In this document: positions 23,940 to 32,034 of the stretch, piece by piece | Layout: each line of letters begins with the position of its first letter | Position numbering within the stretch: the first letter of the stretch is position 1 | DNA from: VBDM01 sp035499735 | GTDB lineage: Bacteria > Pseudomonadota > Gammaproteobacteria > Burkholderiales > SG8-39 | Direction: 5' to 3' | NCBI GenBank assembly: GCA_035499735.1 | Contig: DATJYC010000049.1 | Location: forward strand, 1 to 64,000 | DNA: 64,000 nt | Notes under the pieces: generated by a model | Database searches by the model: none | What the model saw: the letters and a program-made list of their open reading frames with translations, nothing else | What the model was told of the DNA's origin: nothing | Made by a program: the position numbers and the translations under genes

Positions 23940-24902
23940 ATGAAGACCATTACAAGAATATTCGCCGTAATCGCCATGGCGGGCGCGACCCAGGCGTTCG
24001 CGCAAGGCTACCCGAACAAGGCAGTGCACATGATCATTTCCTTCACGCCGGGCAGCTCGACCGACATCGTCGGCAGGATCGTGGCGGCGAAGCTGTCGGA
24101 GATGTGGCACCAGCCGGTCGTGGCCGAGAATCGGGCCGGAGCCGGCGGCTCCATCGGGTCCGCCGCGGTCGCCAAGGCCGACCCGGACGGCTACACGCTG
24201 CTCGTCAACTCGAACGCACATTGCGTCAACCCGGCGATCTACGCCAAGCTGCCCTACGACACGCTCAAGGACTTCAGCGACATCGCGCCGCTTGCGATCC
24301 AGCCCAACGTCCTTACCGTGAGGCCGGACGGGCCCTACAAGACCGTGATGGATCTGGTCAACGCCGCCAAGGCCAAGCCGGGCGTGCTCAACATCGGCCA
24401 CGCGGGCGTGGGCAGCGGTACGCACCTCACGACCGAGAAGTTCATCGCCGCCACCGGCATCAAGATCGTGCAGATCCCCTTCAAGGGAACGCCGGAAGTC
24501 ATCACCGCGATGTTCAGCGGCAGCGTCGACGCGTACTGGGCCCCGATCTCGGCGGCGATGGGCAGCATCAAGGGCGGCAAGCTGCGTCCGCTGGCGGTCA
24601 GCACGCCGAAGCGCAATCAGCAGCTGCCGGACGTCCCGACGCCGGCCGAGGCCGGAATCAAGGGCACGGAATCGCCGCTTTGGTTCGGACTGTGGGGGCC
24701 TGCGAGGCTGTCTTCCGAGCTCGTGAACAAGATCAACGCCGACACGCGCAAGGCGCTCGTCGATCCGGCGGTCAAGGAGCGGCTGGTGAACGGAGGCAAC
24801 GAGACCATGGACATGTCGCCGCAGGAGTTCTCGCGCCTGATCCGCTCGGAGATCGAAGAGTACGGCCGGGTGCTGAGGGCCGCGGGCATCAAGCCGCAGT
24901 GA
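23940..24902 (+). CDS. Bug-family (tripartite tricarboxylate transporter) periplasmic substrate-binding protein 1
   Basis: A 320-residue exported receptor with signal peptide (MKTITRIF ... AFAQG). Bug family marks are ISFTPGSSTDIVGRI, the VVAENRAGAGGSIGS block, DGYTLLVNS and LPYDTLKDFSDIAPLA. Such receptors bind carboxylates and usually pass them to TctAB membrane subunits, none of which is in the window. It starts 22 bases after the dehydrogenase with GAGGAG upstream, and a second Bug gene follows after an 81-base gap with a hairpin. Confidence 0.9.
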   Translation: MKTITRIFAVIAMAGATQAFAQGYPNKAVHMIISFTPGSSTDIVGRIVAAKLSEMWHQPVVAENRAGAGGSIGSAAVAKADPDGYTLLVNSNAHCVNPAIYAKLPYDTLKDFSDIAPLAIQPNVLTVRPDGPYKTVMDLVNAAKAKPGVLNIGHAGVGSGTHLTTEKFIAATGIKIVQIPFKGTPEVITAMFSGSVDAYWAPISAAMGSIKGGKLRPLAVSTPKRNQQLPDVPTPAEAGIKGTESPLWFGLWGPARLSSELVNKINADTRKALVDPAVKERLVNGGNETMDMSPQEFSRLIRSEIEEYGRVLRAAGIKPQ

Positions 24903-24915
24903 ACGAAAGCCCGCC

Positions 24916-24943
24916 CGGGACGTCATAGCACGACGACGTCCCG
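24916..24943 (+). repeat. Inverted repeat (9-bp stem) between the two Bug genes
   Basis: CGGGACGTC at 24916-24924 pairs perfectly with 24935-24943 around a 10-base loop. It lies 14 bases after the first Bug stop. No T-tract follows, so it is not a typical intrinsic terminator; an mRNA-stabilising or processing hairpin giving unequal expression of the two receptors is possible. Confidence 0.55.
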
Positions 24944-24983
24944 CCGGCGGCGCTGTCTTCGGACGTCCGAACGCGGAGGGGGC

Positions 24984-25943
24984 ATGAGGAATTTCACGCA
25001 CGCCGTAGCAGTGATTCTCGCGGCGGGTGCCGCGCAGGCATTTGCGGCCTATCCGGACAGGCCGGTGAAGGTGGTGATCACGTTTCCGCCCGGAAGCGGA
25101 GCCGACATCACGGGGCGGGTGGCGACCCAGAAGCTGTCGGAGATCTGGGGCCAGCCGGTCGTCGTCGAGAACCGCGGCGGCGCAGGTGGCTCGATCGCCA
25201 ATGCGGTGGTGGCCAAGGCCGCGCCCGACGGCTACACGCTGCTCGTGGACGCGTCGGCGCACGTCACCACGCCATGGATGTACAAGGCGCTCCCGTACGA
25301 CGCGCTCAAGGATTTCGTCGAGATCGCGCCGATCGCCGGGCAGCCCGATTTGCTCGTGGTCAATCCGCATTCGAGCTTCAGGTCGCTTAAGGATCTCCTC
25401 GACCAGGCAAAGGCGAATCCGGGCAAGATCAACTTCGCCTCGGCCGGCGTCGGCAGCGGGACTCACCTGAATCTGGAGAAATTCAAGCTGGCCTCGGGCA
25501 TCAACGTCACCCACATCCCGTACAAGGGTTCCCCGGAAGTCGTGACGGACCTCATCGGTGGCCGGGTCGATGCCTACTGGATCCCGATCTCGGTCGGGGA
25601 GTCTTTCATCAAGGACGGGAAGCTGAGGGCCCTCGCGATCAGCAGCACGCAGCGCGCGCCGCAATTGCCGGACGTGCCTACCGCCGCGGAGGCGGGTGTT
25701 CCCGGCTTCGAGTTCACGCTCTGGTTCGGGCTCTGGGGCCCGGCGGGGATGTCCCCGGAGCTGGTGAGCAAGATCAACAAGGACATGGAGACCGCGCTTT
25801 CCAGCGCGGATGTGAAGGAACGCATGGCGAAGCTCGGGAACGAGATCATGCACATGACGCCCTCGCAGTTCAGCGAGTTCGTGCGCAGCGAGATGGCCGA
25901 CTACGGCCGCATGCTGAAGACCGCGGGGGTCAAGCCACAGTGA
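24984..25943 (+). CDS. Bug-family periplasmic substrate-binding protein 2
   Basis: A 319-residue Bug receptor, clearly a paralog of the preceding one (shared order of ITFPPGSGADITGRV, VVVENRGGAGGSIAN, DGYTLLVDAS, LPYDALKDFVEIAPIA, KINFASAGVGSGTHL). The signal peptide ends near AFA-AYPD. Its stop codon overlaps the GTG start of an ABC transporter ATPase by 4 bases, an unusual coupling of a TTT-type receptor with an ABC importer. The tandem pair may recognise two related carboxylates. Confidence 0.9.
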   Translation: MRNFTHAVAVILAAGAAQAFAAYPDRPVKVVITFPPGSGADITGRVATQKLSEIWGQPVVVENRGGAGGSIANAVVAKAAPDGYTLLVDASAHVTTPWMYKALPYDALKDFVEIAPIAGQPDLLVVNPHSSFRSLKDLLDQAKANPGKINFASAGVGSGTHLNLEKFKLASGINVTHIPYKGSPEVVTDLIGGRVDAYWIPISVGESFIKDGKLRALAISSTQRAPQLPDVPTAAEAGVPGFEFTLWFGLWGPAGMSPELVSKINKDMETALSSADVKERMAKLGNEIMHMTPSQFSEFVRSEMADYGRMLKTAGVKPQ

Positions 25944-26758
25944 CCGCGTCGGCACGCGCGGCCGGGGCGCCGGGCGACCGGACGCGCCCGCGCATCTCGG
26001 TCTCGGGAGCCGGCAAGCGCTTCGGCGACCTCGCGGTGTTTAGCGATGTCGAACTTCAGGTGGGAGATCGGGAGGTGCTCGCGATCATCGGACCCTCCGG
26101 ATGCGGAAAGACGACGCTGCTGCGATGCATGAACGGGCTGCTCCCCTTGAGCGCGGGCGAAGTGCGCATCGACGGGGAGCCGGTCGCGGGTCCGCGCGAG
26201 GGCGTGGCGATGGTGTTCCAGCATTTCGGCCTGTTCCCATGGAAGACCGTATTCCAGAACGTCGCCTACGGGCTCAAGCTCGCCGGTGCCTCGCGCGCCG
26301 AAATCGAGGACAGGGTTCCGCGATTCATCAAGCTGGTTGGTCTGGAGGGGTTCGAGGCTTATTATCCCTACCAGATCTCGGGCGGAATGCAGCAGCGCTG
26401 CGGGCTCGCCCGCGCGCTCTCGGTAGAGCCCAGGGTTCTCCTGATGGACGAGCCCTTCGGAGCGGTCGACGCTCAGACGCGGGAGATACTGCAGCTCGAG
26501 CTGCTGCGCATATGGGAACAGAGCCAGACTACGATGGTGTTCGTGACGCACGCCATCGACGAGGCCGTTCTCATGGGGGACCGGGTGCTGGTGCTCAAGG
26601 GCCGGCCGAGCAGGGTCCACGAGATCGTCGCAGTGGACCTGCCGCGCCCGCGCAACCGCGAAACACTGCTCCTGCCGCGCTTCGCCGAGCTGCGCGAGCA
26701 CGTCTGGAGTACCCTGATGATCGATGCGCGCCAAGCGGAATTCGAAGTGAGGAGATAG
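25940..26758 (+). CDS. ABC transporter ATP-binding protein (SsuB/TauB/nitrate type)
   Basis: A 272-residue ATPase with Walker A GPSGCGKTT (51-59), Q-loop VFQHFGLFPW, signature ISGGMQQR, Walker B VLLMDEPFGAVD and switch VTHAIDEAVLMGD. This matches the importer subfamily for sulfonates, nitrate, taurine or hydroxymethylpyrimidine. The GTG start overlaps the Bug stop. An NMT1/SsuA-like receptor and two permeases follow, making a full importer. Confidence 0.92.
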   Translation: MTASARAAGAPGDRTRPRISVSGAGKRFGDLAVFSDVELQVGDREVLAIIGPSGCGKTTLLRCMNGLLPLSAGEVRIDGEPVAGPREGVAMVFQHFGLFPWKTVFQNVAYGLKLAGASRAEIEDRVPRFIKLVGLEGFEAYYPYQISGGMQQRCGLARALSVEPRVLLMDEPFGAVDAQTREILQLELLRIWEQSQTTMVFVTHAIDEAVLMGDRVLVLKGRPSRVHEIVAVDLPRPRNRETLLLPRFAELREHVWSTLMIDARQAEFEVRR

Positions 26759-26793
26759 ACTGTTGTTCATAAACAGAACGAGGAGGAATGCCG

Positions 26794-27810
26794 ATGACGA
26801 ACTCAAGCGGTAGATCGGCCGTGGCGATGCGCGCCGCGTGGTTTGCAGTGGCTCTGATGTGCGCGCCGGCGCTGCGCGCGGAACAGCCGAAGCTGACGAT
26901 CGGAACCCCGGGAGTCCCGCCGATCTTCGGCGTAACGATCGTTCTGGTCGCTGACCACGAGGGCTTCTTCAAGAAGAACGGAGTCGACGTTACCGTGCGC
27001 CCCTTCGACAACGGCACCTTCGCCGCGCGCGCGGTCGTGGCCGGCGACATCGACGCCGCCATGTCGGTGACGGCCTTGCTCATCAGCCAGATCTCGAACG
27101 CGGACGTACCCCTGGTGGGCATCTGGGGCATGGAGCATCCTGACTGGCTCCTCGCCTCGACCGACCCGGGTGCGAGCTGCGCGACGATCAAGGGCCAGGC
27201 GGTGGGCGTGGACACGCCCGGCGGCGCTCGCTCGATCGCGCTCAAGACGCTCCTCATCGGCGGCTGCCACATGAAGCTGGAGGACGTCCAGCAGGTGGCG
27301 CTTGGCTCGAACACGTCGGCGGCGATGATCGCTGGGCAGCTGAAGTATGGCGCGCTGCACATCGACGACGTTCCCGCAATCGAGGCGCAGGGCAAGACTG
27401 TCAAGTCGATCGTCACGCAGCGTCAGGTGCGTCCGAACGATCATTACCTGATGATCGTTGCGCGCCGCGACAATCTGGAGAAGAAGCGAGACGCCTTTGT
27501 GCGCATGCTCGCCGGGCTGATCGACGCCGAGCGTTTCATGCGCGACCCGGCGAACCAGTCCAAGTTCGCCCAGATCGCGGCGCCGACCGGCCGCGCCCCG
27601 GACCTTGCCGTCAAGGCGCTGAAGGCCTACCTCGACATGGAATTCTGGCCGCACGAGAAGGACGGCCTGACGCGCGCCTACATCGAAGCCGTGGGCAAGA
27701 CCCAGGTGGCCGTGGGCAACATCAAGGCGGGCAAGACCGTGGCCCCGTACGAGCGCCTGGTCGATCCGAGCGTGTGGCGGGACGCCTACGCGCTCGTGAA
27801 CAAGCGCTGA
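26794..27810 (+). CDS. ABC transporter substrate-binding protein, NMT1/SsuA-like
   Basis: A 338-residue exported receptor. The ATG at 26794 is preferred over the ATG at 26788, because AGGAGG at 26781-26786 then has a seven-base spacer instead of one. The signal peptide ends near ALRAEQ. The typical NMT1 beginning follows: KLTIGTPGVPPIFGVTIVLV, then DHEGFFKKNGVDV and GDIDAAMS. Two cysteines bracket the ASCATIKGQAVGVDTPGG stretch and a later GGCHMK, and could form a disulfide. The substrate is unknown. Confidence 0.88.
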   Translation: MTNSSGRSAVAMRAAWFAVALMCAPALRAEQPKLTIGTPGVPPIFGVTIVLVADHEGFFKKNGVDVTVRPFDNGTFAARAVVAGDIDAAMSVTALLISQISNADVPLVGIWGMEHPDWLLASTDPGASCATIKGQAVGVDTPGGARSIALKTLLIGGCHMKLEDVQQVALGSNTSAAMIAGQLKYGALHIDDVPAIEAQGKTVKSIVTQRQVRPNDHYLMIVARRDNLEKKRDAFVRMLAGLIDAERFMRDPANQSKFAQIAAPTGRAPDLAVKALKAYLDMEFWPHEKDGLTRAYIEAVGKTQVAVGNIKAGKTVAPYERLVDPSVWRDAYALVNKR

Positions 27811-27812
27811 TC

Positions 27813-28598
27813 GTGAACAGCGGGGTCGCCCCCATGGTCCGAGAGAGCAGCGGATTGCGCTATGCGACCGTCGCCGCGAGCCTTCTCGCGGGTGCGGCGG
27901 CATGGGAGATCGCGGGCCGCACGATCTCGGGCGCTTTCTGGGCACCGCTCTCGGCGACCCTCGCCAGCGTCGCAGGATTTGCGCGCGGCGGCACGCTGAT
28001 GCACGCGGGGCTCGAGTCGCTCCGCCTCTACGTCACGGGAACGCTGCTGGGGATCGCGATCGGAGCGCCGATAGGCGTGCTGCTCGCGCGGGTCGCCTGG
28101 CTGCGCGTCGCGCTCGAGGACTACATCATGGTGCTCTACGCCACGCCGATGGTGGCATTGATCCCGTTCATTCTCTCGATCATGGGATTCGGCTTCGCGC
28201 CAAAGGTGCTGGTGGTCTTCCTGTTCGCGGTGTTCCCGGTGCTCTACAACACGGTCGAGGGGGCGCGCAGCGTCCGCCCCGAACTCGTCGAGGTGGCGCG
28301 TTCATTCCGCTCGGGTGAATGGCAGCTGTGGCGGGACGTGATGATCCCGTACACGCTGCCCTACACCATGACGGGCATTCGCCAGGCGATCGCCCGTGGC
28401 CTTGTCGGTATGGTGGCCGCGGAGTTCTTCTTGAGCCCTTCGGGCCTCGGGGAGCTGATCGTGACGGGGTCGCAAAGCTTCGACACAGCGCGGATGCTTG
28501 GTGCAATCCTGACTATAGTGCTCGTCGGCGTGGCCCTGATGGACGTCGGCCGGTACCTCGAAAGACGCCTCGCTGCCTGGAAGGAGTACGGCACGTGA
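27813..28598 (+). CDS. ABC transporter permease 1 (SsuC/TauC-like)
   Basis: A 261-residue integral membrane protein with about six hydrophobic segments and the cytoplasmic EAA-like loop (VEVARSFRSGEWQLWRDVMIPYTLPY). GTG at 27813 is chosen because it lies two bases after the receptor stop; an ATG at 27834 is also possible. Its stop overlaps the next permease by 4 bases. The two permeases resemble one another in the EVARSFR ... IP..LPY region and probably form a heterodimer. Confidence 0.88.
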   Translation: MNSGVAPMVRESSGLRYATVAASLLAGAAAWEIAGRTISGAFWAPLSATLASVAGFARGGTLMHAGLESLRLYVTGTLLGIAIGAPIGVLLARVAWLRVALEDYIMVLYATPMVALIPFILSIMGFGFAPKVLVVFLFAVFPVLYNTVEGARSVRPELVEVARSFRSGEWQLWRDVMIPYTLPYTMTGIRQAIARGLVGMVAAEFFLSPSGLGELIVTGSQSFDTARMLGAILTIVLVGVALMDVGRYLERRLAAWKEYGT

Positions 28599-29398
28599 GC
28601 AGCGTCATCGCCGTCCGGCAGGACGTCGCCCCGGAGCGTTCGGCGACGAAGCCGCCTTCGCCCCTGGCGCTCAAGCTGGCGGCCGGGGTGATCCTGCTCC
28701 TGATGTGGGAGATCGTCGTGCGAGCGTTCGCGCCCGAATACGTGGCGCGTCCCACCGGCATCGTCAGAGTCTTCTCCGGCGTGATCACCGACGCGCAGTT
28801 CCTCGCCGCGGCGGGCGCTACCCTGTCGGCCGTGGCTGGAGGGCTCGTCGTGTCGCTTTTCGCCGGAACCCTCGTCGGGCTCGCCATGGGGCGAGTTGCT
28901 GCCGTCGAACATGGCCTGCGCTACTACGTCAACAGCCTGTTCGCTACTCCGATGGTAGCGATCGTACCCCTGGTGACGCTGTGGTTCGGCTACAGCGGGG
29001 AAGCGCGGCTCGCGGTGGTGGTGTTCGCCTCGTTCTTTTCCATCGCGATCAACGTCTGCGACGGTGCCCGCTCGGTACCGATGGACTACCTCGAAGTGGC
29101 GCGCTCCTTTCGGGCGCGGCCCTGGGGAACGGTGTTCGACGTGATCCTGCCTTCGTCGCTCCCTTATCTCCTCGCCGGGGTGCGGCTCGCGGCCGGGCGT
29201 GCCCTCATCGGCGCAGTGGTGGCCGAATTTTTCATCTCGGTTCCGGGGCTCGGGTACTACATTCTCTACCACTCGCGGGTGTTCCAGCACAACGAGGCCT
29301 TCGTCGCGGTGATCGTTCTGGTTGCGACTGGAGTCGGCTTTGATGTCTTCGTCAGCTGGCTCACGCGCCGCTACATGCCCTGGGGCCGGCGAGGCTGA
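28595..29398 (+). CDS. ABC transporter permease 2 (SsuC/TauC-like)
   Basis: A 267-residue membrane protein with an N-terminal cytoplasmic segment, then six or so hydrophobic stretches. The coupling loop is LEVARSFRARPWGTVFDVILPSSLPY. GTG at 28595 overlaps the first permease stop (GTGA). Having two permease genes is less common in SsuABC/TauABC systems, which normally use a homodimer. Confidence 0.88.
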   Translation: MSSVIAVRQDVAPERSATKPPSPLALKLAAGVILLLMWEIVVRAFAPEYVARPTGIVRVFSGVITDAQFLAAAGATLSAVAGGLVVSLFAGTLVGLAMGRVAAVEHGLRYYVNSLFATPMVAIVPLVTLWFGYSGEARLAVVVFASFFSIAINVCDGARSVPMDYLEVARSFRARPWGTVFDVILPSSLPYLLAGVRLAAGRALIGAVVAEFFISVPGLGYYILYHSRVFQHNEAFVAVIVLVATGVGFDVFVSWLTRRYMPWGRRG

Positions 29399-29433
29399 AG
29401 CGGAGCGAGCGGCTCGACAATCGAGGAGGTGCA

Positions 29434-30078
29434 ATGGCCAAGCAGCGGATCAGCTACGTCGACATCGGCCGGATGGACGCCGACATGCGCCGGGAAATGG
29501 AGCGGTGCCAGCGCGAGGGCACGCCCCGGCCGGAAAGCTCGGCTATCCGCGCCCACGTTCCGGCCTGCTTCTGGTTCTTCGCCAACTCGTGGCGCGACAT
29601 CTTCAGGAACGGCGTGCTCGACCACGCGATCAAGGAGCTGTGCCGCCTCTACGTGTCGCGCTCGGTCGAATGCGAGTACTGCGGCAACCAGCGCTCGGTC
29701 AGGGCGACGAACAGCGGAGCCCTGGTCGAGGGCCAGGTCAGGGATCTGCTCGACTTCGAGAAGTCGACGCGGTACAACGAGCGCCAGAAGGCGGCCCTTG
29801 CCTACGCCGAAGCGATCACCTGGCACACGCCTACCGACGACGCTTTCTGGGACCGTATGTACAGGCATTTCAACGAGGCGGAGCTGGTCGAGCTCGGATG
29901 CATGATCGGGCTGACCTTGGGCCAGCAGAGCTGGCTGCGCCTGCTCAACATCGATCATCATCAGGTTCTTGCCGGCACCTCGGCGTCCATGGCACCAGGC
30001 TTCGAGGACGCGAGCAAGCTTGCCGACAGCAAGGCCTCGACCGAGTACTGGGCGAAGAAAGCCCGCTCGGCCGCCTAG
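29434..30078 (+). CDS. Carboxymuconolactone decarboxylase / AhpD-like protein
   Basis: A 214-residue all-helical protein. The region ELCRLYVSRSVECEYCGNQRS matches the CMD/AhpD core including a CxxC pair, but the histidine normally three to four residues after the second Cys is absent (GNQR instead). A second helix pair follows (ERQKAALAYAEAIT, typical of the family). A strong AGGAGG precedes the ATG. It directly follows the ABC permease genes and precedes an SDR. A redox or decarboxylase activity is not certain given the missing histidine. Confidence 0.75.
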   Translation: MAKQRISYVDIGRMDADMRREMERCQREGTPRPESSAIRAHVPACFWFFANSWRDIFRNGVLDHAIKELCRLYVSRSVECEYCGNQRSVRATNSGALVEGQVRDLLDFEKSTRYNERQKAALAYAEAITWHTPTDDAFWDRMYRHFNEAELVELGCMIGLTLGQQSWLRLLNIDHHQVLAGTSASMAPGFEDASKLADSKASTEYWAKKARSAA

Positions 30079-30092
30079 TCCTCGAGCGGGTC

Positions 30093-30785
30093 GTGCGCTT
30101 CGGCGGCAAGACCTGCCTCATCACGGGCGCGGCGGGCAACCTCGGCCGCGCGGTCGCGAAGGCGTTCGCCGCGGAAGGCGCGGCGCTCGTCCTCGCGGAC
30201 CATTCCGCGGATCACCTGCGCGCGGCGTATGGCGCCGAGGCGCAAGGCACGCGCTTCGCCGTCGCCGACCTGCGCGACGCGCAGTCGGTGGCGCGCGCGA
30301 TCCACGCCGGCGCCCGCATCGACGTCCTCTGCAACATCGCCGGCGGCTTCCGCATGGGGGAGCCGGTGCACGAGACGAGCGACGACACCTGGGATCTGAT
30401 GCTCGGGCTTAACGCGAGGTCCGTAGTCAACTGCGCCCGCGCCGTCGTTCCCGGCATGCTCGCGGCAGGCGGCGGGAAGATCATCAACGTCGGCGCCATC
30501 GCGGCGCTTTCGGGCAAGGCGAACATGGGCGCTTACATCGCGTCGAAGAGCGCGGTGATTCGCCTCACGGAGAGCATGTCGGCGGAGCTGCGGGAAAAGG
30601 GCATCAACGTCAACTGCATCCTTCCCAGCACCATAGACACGCCGCAGAACCGCAAGGACATGCCCAAGGCCGATCCGCGGCGCTGGGTGGCGCCCGAGGC
30701 GCTTGCCGAGGTGGTGCTGTTTCTCGCGTCCGACGCGGCCAGAGCGATACACGGAGCCTCGATTCCGGTCTCCGGCTTGGTCTGA
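30093..30785 (+). CDS. SDR-family oxidoreductase lacking the catalytic serine
   Basis: A 230-residue short-chain dehydrogenase with TGAAGNLG cofactor motif and NIAG. The YIASK active-site pair is present, but 13 residues before the tyrosine, where the catalytic serine belongs, there is alanine (NVGAIAALSG). A nearby serine lies only 8 residues before the tyrosine. GTG at 30093 is chosen because it is the last start that keeps the whole Rossmann strand; the ribosome site is weak. It sits 14 bases after the CMD-like gene and ends 43 bases before the thiolase. It may be a slow or altered SDR, or use another residue. Confidence 0.8.
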   Translation: MRFGGKTCLITGAAGNLGRAVAKAFAAEGAALVLADHSADHLRAAYGAEAQGTRFAVADLRDAQSVARAIHAGARIDVLCNIAGGFRMGEPVHETSDDTWDLMLGLNARSVVNCARAVVPGMLAAGGGKIINVGAIAALSGKANMGAYIASKSAVIRLTESMSAELREKGINVNCILPSTIDTPQNRKDMPKADPRRWVAPEALAEVVLFLASDAARAIHGASIPVSGLV

Positions 30786-30828
30786 GGCCGAATTAGAATA
30801 GACGGCTCCGCGAAAACCGGGAACCACG

Positions 30829-32034
30829 ATGACCGAAGTGTTCATATGCGACGCCGTTCGCACGCCTTTCGGACGCTACGGGGGCGCTCTGTCCTCCATC
30901 CGCACCGACGATCTCGCCACGCTGCCGATCAAGGCGCTGATGGAGCGTAACCCCTCGGTCGACTGGGCCGCGATCGACGACGTGATCTACGGATGCGTCA
31001 ACCAGGCGGGCGAGGACAACCGCAACGTGGCGCGCATGGCCCTGCTGCTGGCCGGGCTGCCGCAGACGGTTCCGGGCGCGACCGTGAACCGCCTCTGCGG
31101 CTCCAGCCTGGACGCGGTGGGCACGGCCGCGCGGGCCATCCGGAGCGGCGAGACGCAGCTCATGATCGCAGGCGGGGTGGAGAGCATGTCGCGCGCGCCC
31201 TTCGTCATGCCCAAGGCGGACAGCGCGTTCTCGCGCGCCGCGAAGATCGAGGACACGACCATCGGCTGGCGCTTCGTCAACCCGGCCATGAAGGCGAAGT
31301 ACGGAATCGACTCGATGCCCGAGACTGCAGAGAACGTCGCCGGCGAGTTCAAGGTGACGCGCGCCGACCAGGACGCATTCGCGCTGCGCAGCCAGCAGCG
31401 CTGGGCGGCGGCTCACGCAAGGGGCTTCTACCGCGGCGAGATCATCCCGGTGTCGGTTCCCGGAAAGAAGGGAGCGGCGACCACGGTCGACACCGACGAG
31501 CACCCGCGGCCAGACGCCACGCTCGAGGGGCTCGCGAAGCTGAAAGGCGTGGTCAGGCCCGATGGCACGGTCACCGCCGGCAACGCTTCCGGAGTGAACG
31601 ACGGAGCCTGCGCGATGGTTCTCGCCTCGGAGTCCGCGGCGAAGAAACACGGGTGTGCGCCCCGCGCGCGCGTGCTCGGCATGGCCACGGCGGGCGTCGC
31701 GCCGCGCATTATGGGCGTGGGGCCGGCGCCCGCGACCCGCAAGGTGCTCGAGAAGACCGGCCTCAAGCTCTCGCAGATGGACGTGATCGAGCTCAACGAG
31801 GCGTTCGCCGCGCAGGCGCTGGCGGTGACGCGCGAGCTCGGGTTGTCCGACGACGCTGCACACGTGAACCCGAATGGCGGCGCAATCGCCATCGGCCATC
31901 CCCTGGGGGCCTCCGGAGCGCGTCTCGTCGCGACTGCGACGAGCCAGCTGCACGCGATCAAGGGCCGTTACGCGCTGTGCACGATGTGCATCGGCGTGGG
32001 GCAGGGGATCGCCCTCGCGATCGAGCGCGTCTAG
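30829..32034 (+). CDS. Thiolase, 3-oxoadipyl-CoA / acetyl-CoA acyltransferase (PcaF-like)
   Basis: A 401-residue thiolase that cleaves a 3-oxoacyl-CoA with CoA. The nucleophile C90 lies in NRLCGSSLDAVG, the conserved histidine in GHPLGASGAR and the second active Cys near 387 in CTMCIGVGQG. Length and the GEDNRNVARMALLLAGLP block favour the 3-oxoadipyl-CoA thiolase (PcaF/PaaJ) group, though generic beta-ketothiolase activity cannot be excluded. With the CoA-transferase at 16-17.4 kb the window holds both last steps of the beta-ketoadipate route, in separate transcripts. It converges on the NYN gene with overlapping stop codons. Confidence 0.9.
   Translation: MTEVFICDAVRTPFGRYGGALSSIRTDDLATLPIKALMERNPSVDWAAIDDVIYGCVNQAGEDNRNVARMALLLAGLPQTVPGATVNRLCGSSLDAVGTAARAIRSGETQLMIAGGVESMSRAPFVMPKADSAFSRAAKIEDTTIGWRFVNPAMKAKYGIDSMPETAENVAGEFKVTRADQDAFALRSQQRWAAAHARGFYRGEIIPVSVPGKKGAATTVDTDEHPRPDATLEGLAKLKGVVRPDGTVTAGNASGVNDGACAMVLASESAAKKHGCAPRARVLGMATAGVAPRIMGVGPAPATRKVLEKTGLKLSQMDVIELNEAFAAQALAVTRELGLSDDAAHVNPNGGAIAIGHPLGASGARLVATATSQLHAIKGRYALCTMCIGVGQGIALAIERV

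Noticed and set aside
30794..30799. TAGAAT box before the thiolase gene
   Set aside because: No -35 element at proper spacing; more likely chance in an operon spacer.
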